In this document: one piece after another, positions 13,967 to 14,650 of the stretch
How the letters are laid out: each line of letters begins with the position of its first letter
Numbering within the stretch: position 1 is the first letter of the stretch
NCBI GenBank assembly: GCA_964490725.1
Contig: CAZBDU010000118.1
Span: 1-14,650, forward strand
DNA from: CAZBDU01 sp964490725
Lineage (GTDB): Bacteria; Spirochaetota; Spirochaetia; SZUA-6; DRHE01
DNA: 14,650 nt
Direction of reading: 5' to 3'
Program-made: the position numbers and the translations under genes
The notes under the pieces: generated by a model
Databases searched by the model: none
What the model saw: the letters and a program-made list of their open reading frames with translations, nothing else
Told to the model about the DNA's origin: nothing

Positions 13967-14650
13967 AGGCTCCTCCCCTTGAGGGCGCCCAGAAGGGCCG
14001 CGGGGTCGTCGGCCACCACCAGGGCCTCCCCGATCAGCACCGCCCGGATCCCCGCCGCCTGGAGGCGCAGCACCTCCTCCCGGCCGCGGATGCCTGACTC
14101 CGCCACCACCAGGCGGTCCGGCGGCACCAGAGGCGCCAGGGTGAGGCAGGTGTCCAGGGAGACGCGGAAGGTGTGCAGGTCCCGGTTGTTGATCCCCACG
14201 ATGGCGGCCCCCGCCGCCAGGGCGCGCCGCACCTCCGCCTCCGTGTGCGTCTCCACCAGCGCCTCCAGCCCCAGCTCGGCGGCCAGGGCGGCCAGCTCTC
14301 CCAGGAGCGCTCCCGGGAGGGCCGCGGCGATCAGCAGCACCGCGTCCGCTCCGGCTGCCCGGCTCTCGTAGAGCTGGTAGGGCTCCAGGATGAAGTCCTT
14401 GCGCAGCAAAGGCAGGCTGCAGGTCTGCCGCACGCGCCGCAGGTCCTCCAGGGATCCGTCGAAGAAGTCCTCCTCGGTGAGCACCGAAACGGCCTCCGCC
14501 CCTCCCTGCACGTAGGCGGCCAGCAGGCCGAGAAGGTCGAAGGGCTCGCTTAAGACCCCGCGGCTGGGGGAGCGGCGCTTCAGCTCGGCGATGATCCCGG
14601 GCGTCGGGCCGCCGGCCATGGAGGGCCGGCGTGCCCGCGCAGCCAGGGAC
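13963..14650 (-). CDS. trpC: Indole-3-glycerol phosphate synthase (5' end cut by window)
   Basis: Ring-closing decarboxylase making indole-3-glycerol phosphate from CdRP. Seen motifs are IIAELKRRSPSRG (catalytic Lys), AVSVLTEEDFF, LLRKDFILEPYQ (second catalytic Lys), IVGINNRDL, VVAESGI and AVLIGEAL. ATG 14619 begins only about nine residues before the first catalytic Lys segment, whereas the family has about 45 residues there. The frame stays open to the window edge (SLAARARRPS precedes), so the true start lies outside. First visible gene of the order trpC-F-B-A; trpE/G/D and any leader control would lie further upstream. Confidence 0.95.
   Translation of the reverse strand, partial: SLAARARRPSMAGGPTPGIIAELKRRSPSRGVLSEPFDLLGLLAAYVQGGAEAVSVLTEEDFFDGSLEDLRRVRQTCSLPLLRKDFILEPYQLYESRAAGADAVLLIAAALPGALLGELAALAAELGLEALVETHTEAEVRRALAAGAAIVGINNRDLHTFRVSLDTCLTLAPLVPPDRLVVAESGIRGREEVLRLQAAGIRAVLIGEALVVADDPAALLGALKGRSL

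Noticed and set aside
1..14650. tRNA, rRNA or riboswitch
   Set aside because: No tRNA-like T-loop (GGTTCGAATCC-type) or rRNA signature noticed on either strand; the trp leader, if any, would lie outside the window.

Overview
This window is a stretch of bacterial chromosome, apparently scaffolded from a draft or metagenome assembly because it contains a run of exactly 100 N (7141-7240). From about 3.46 kb to the right end the DNA is very GC-rich, with third codon positions almost all G or C. Genes are tightly packed, often with 4-base GTGA or 8-base start/stop overlaps, and several promoters look like TTGnCC/TTGACA plus TAnnnT boxes, two of them placed so that the mRNA would be leaderless or nearly so. 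This suits a high-GC, possibly thermophilic bacterium (Symbiobacteria/Limnochordia-like Firmicutes, Chloroflexota, Deinococcota or a related uncultured phylum). The sequence alone does not decide which.

Left region (1-3461), visibly lower GC. It holds remnants of a two-gene transposable element (38-259 and 291-644), a pair of MalG/MalF-type sugar ABC permeases (852-1685 and 1695-2585) with neither solute-binding protein nor ATPase, and about 870 bp without a credible gene. It looks like an acquired or decaying island, or a different genomic context joined to the rest.

Central minus-strand cassette (3462-6972). In transcription order it contains a stand-alone ABC ATPase, a nucleoside-hydrolase-family protein (GTGA overlap), a gap of about 280 bp that may hide a 67-aa ORF, a calcineurin-like metallophosphoesterase, and a protein joining a ParB/Srx-like domain to an Lrp/AsnC-type RAM ligand domain (8-base overlap). 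A TTGCCC-17-TACATT promoter lies just before the ATPase. Nucleotide, phosphatase, nucleosidase and ligand-sensor themes recur, and I do not recognise the combination as a described system.

Divergent plus-strand pair (7396-8727). A membrane-anchored DUF1684 protein is followed by a CueP-like copper-binding lipoprotein, each with its own promoter. The divergent intergenic region carries a 10-bp tandem repeat that runs into the assembly gap. A long poly-C/poly-G tract separates the pair from the next, convergent gene.

Right minus-strand block (8829-14650). This is a tryptophan operon trpC(partial)-trpF-trpB-trpA with overlapping genes, followed by a GT-B/MurG-like glycosyltransferase with its own promoter and an aldo/keto reductase carrying two four-cysteine Fe-S motifs. 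TrpF and TrpB each show an unusual substitution at a normally invariant active-site position.
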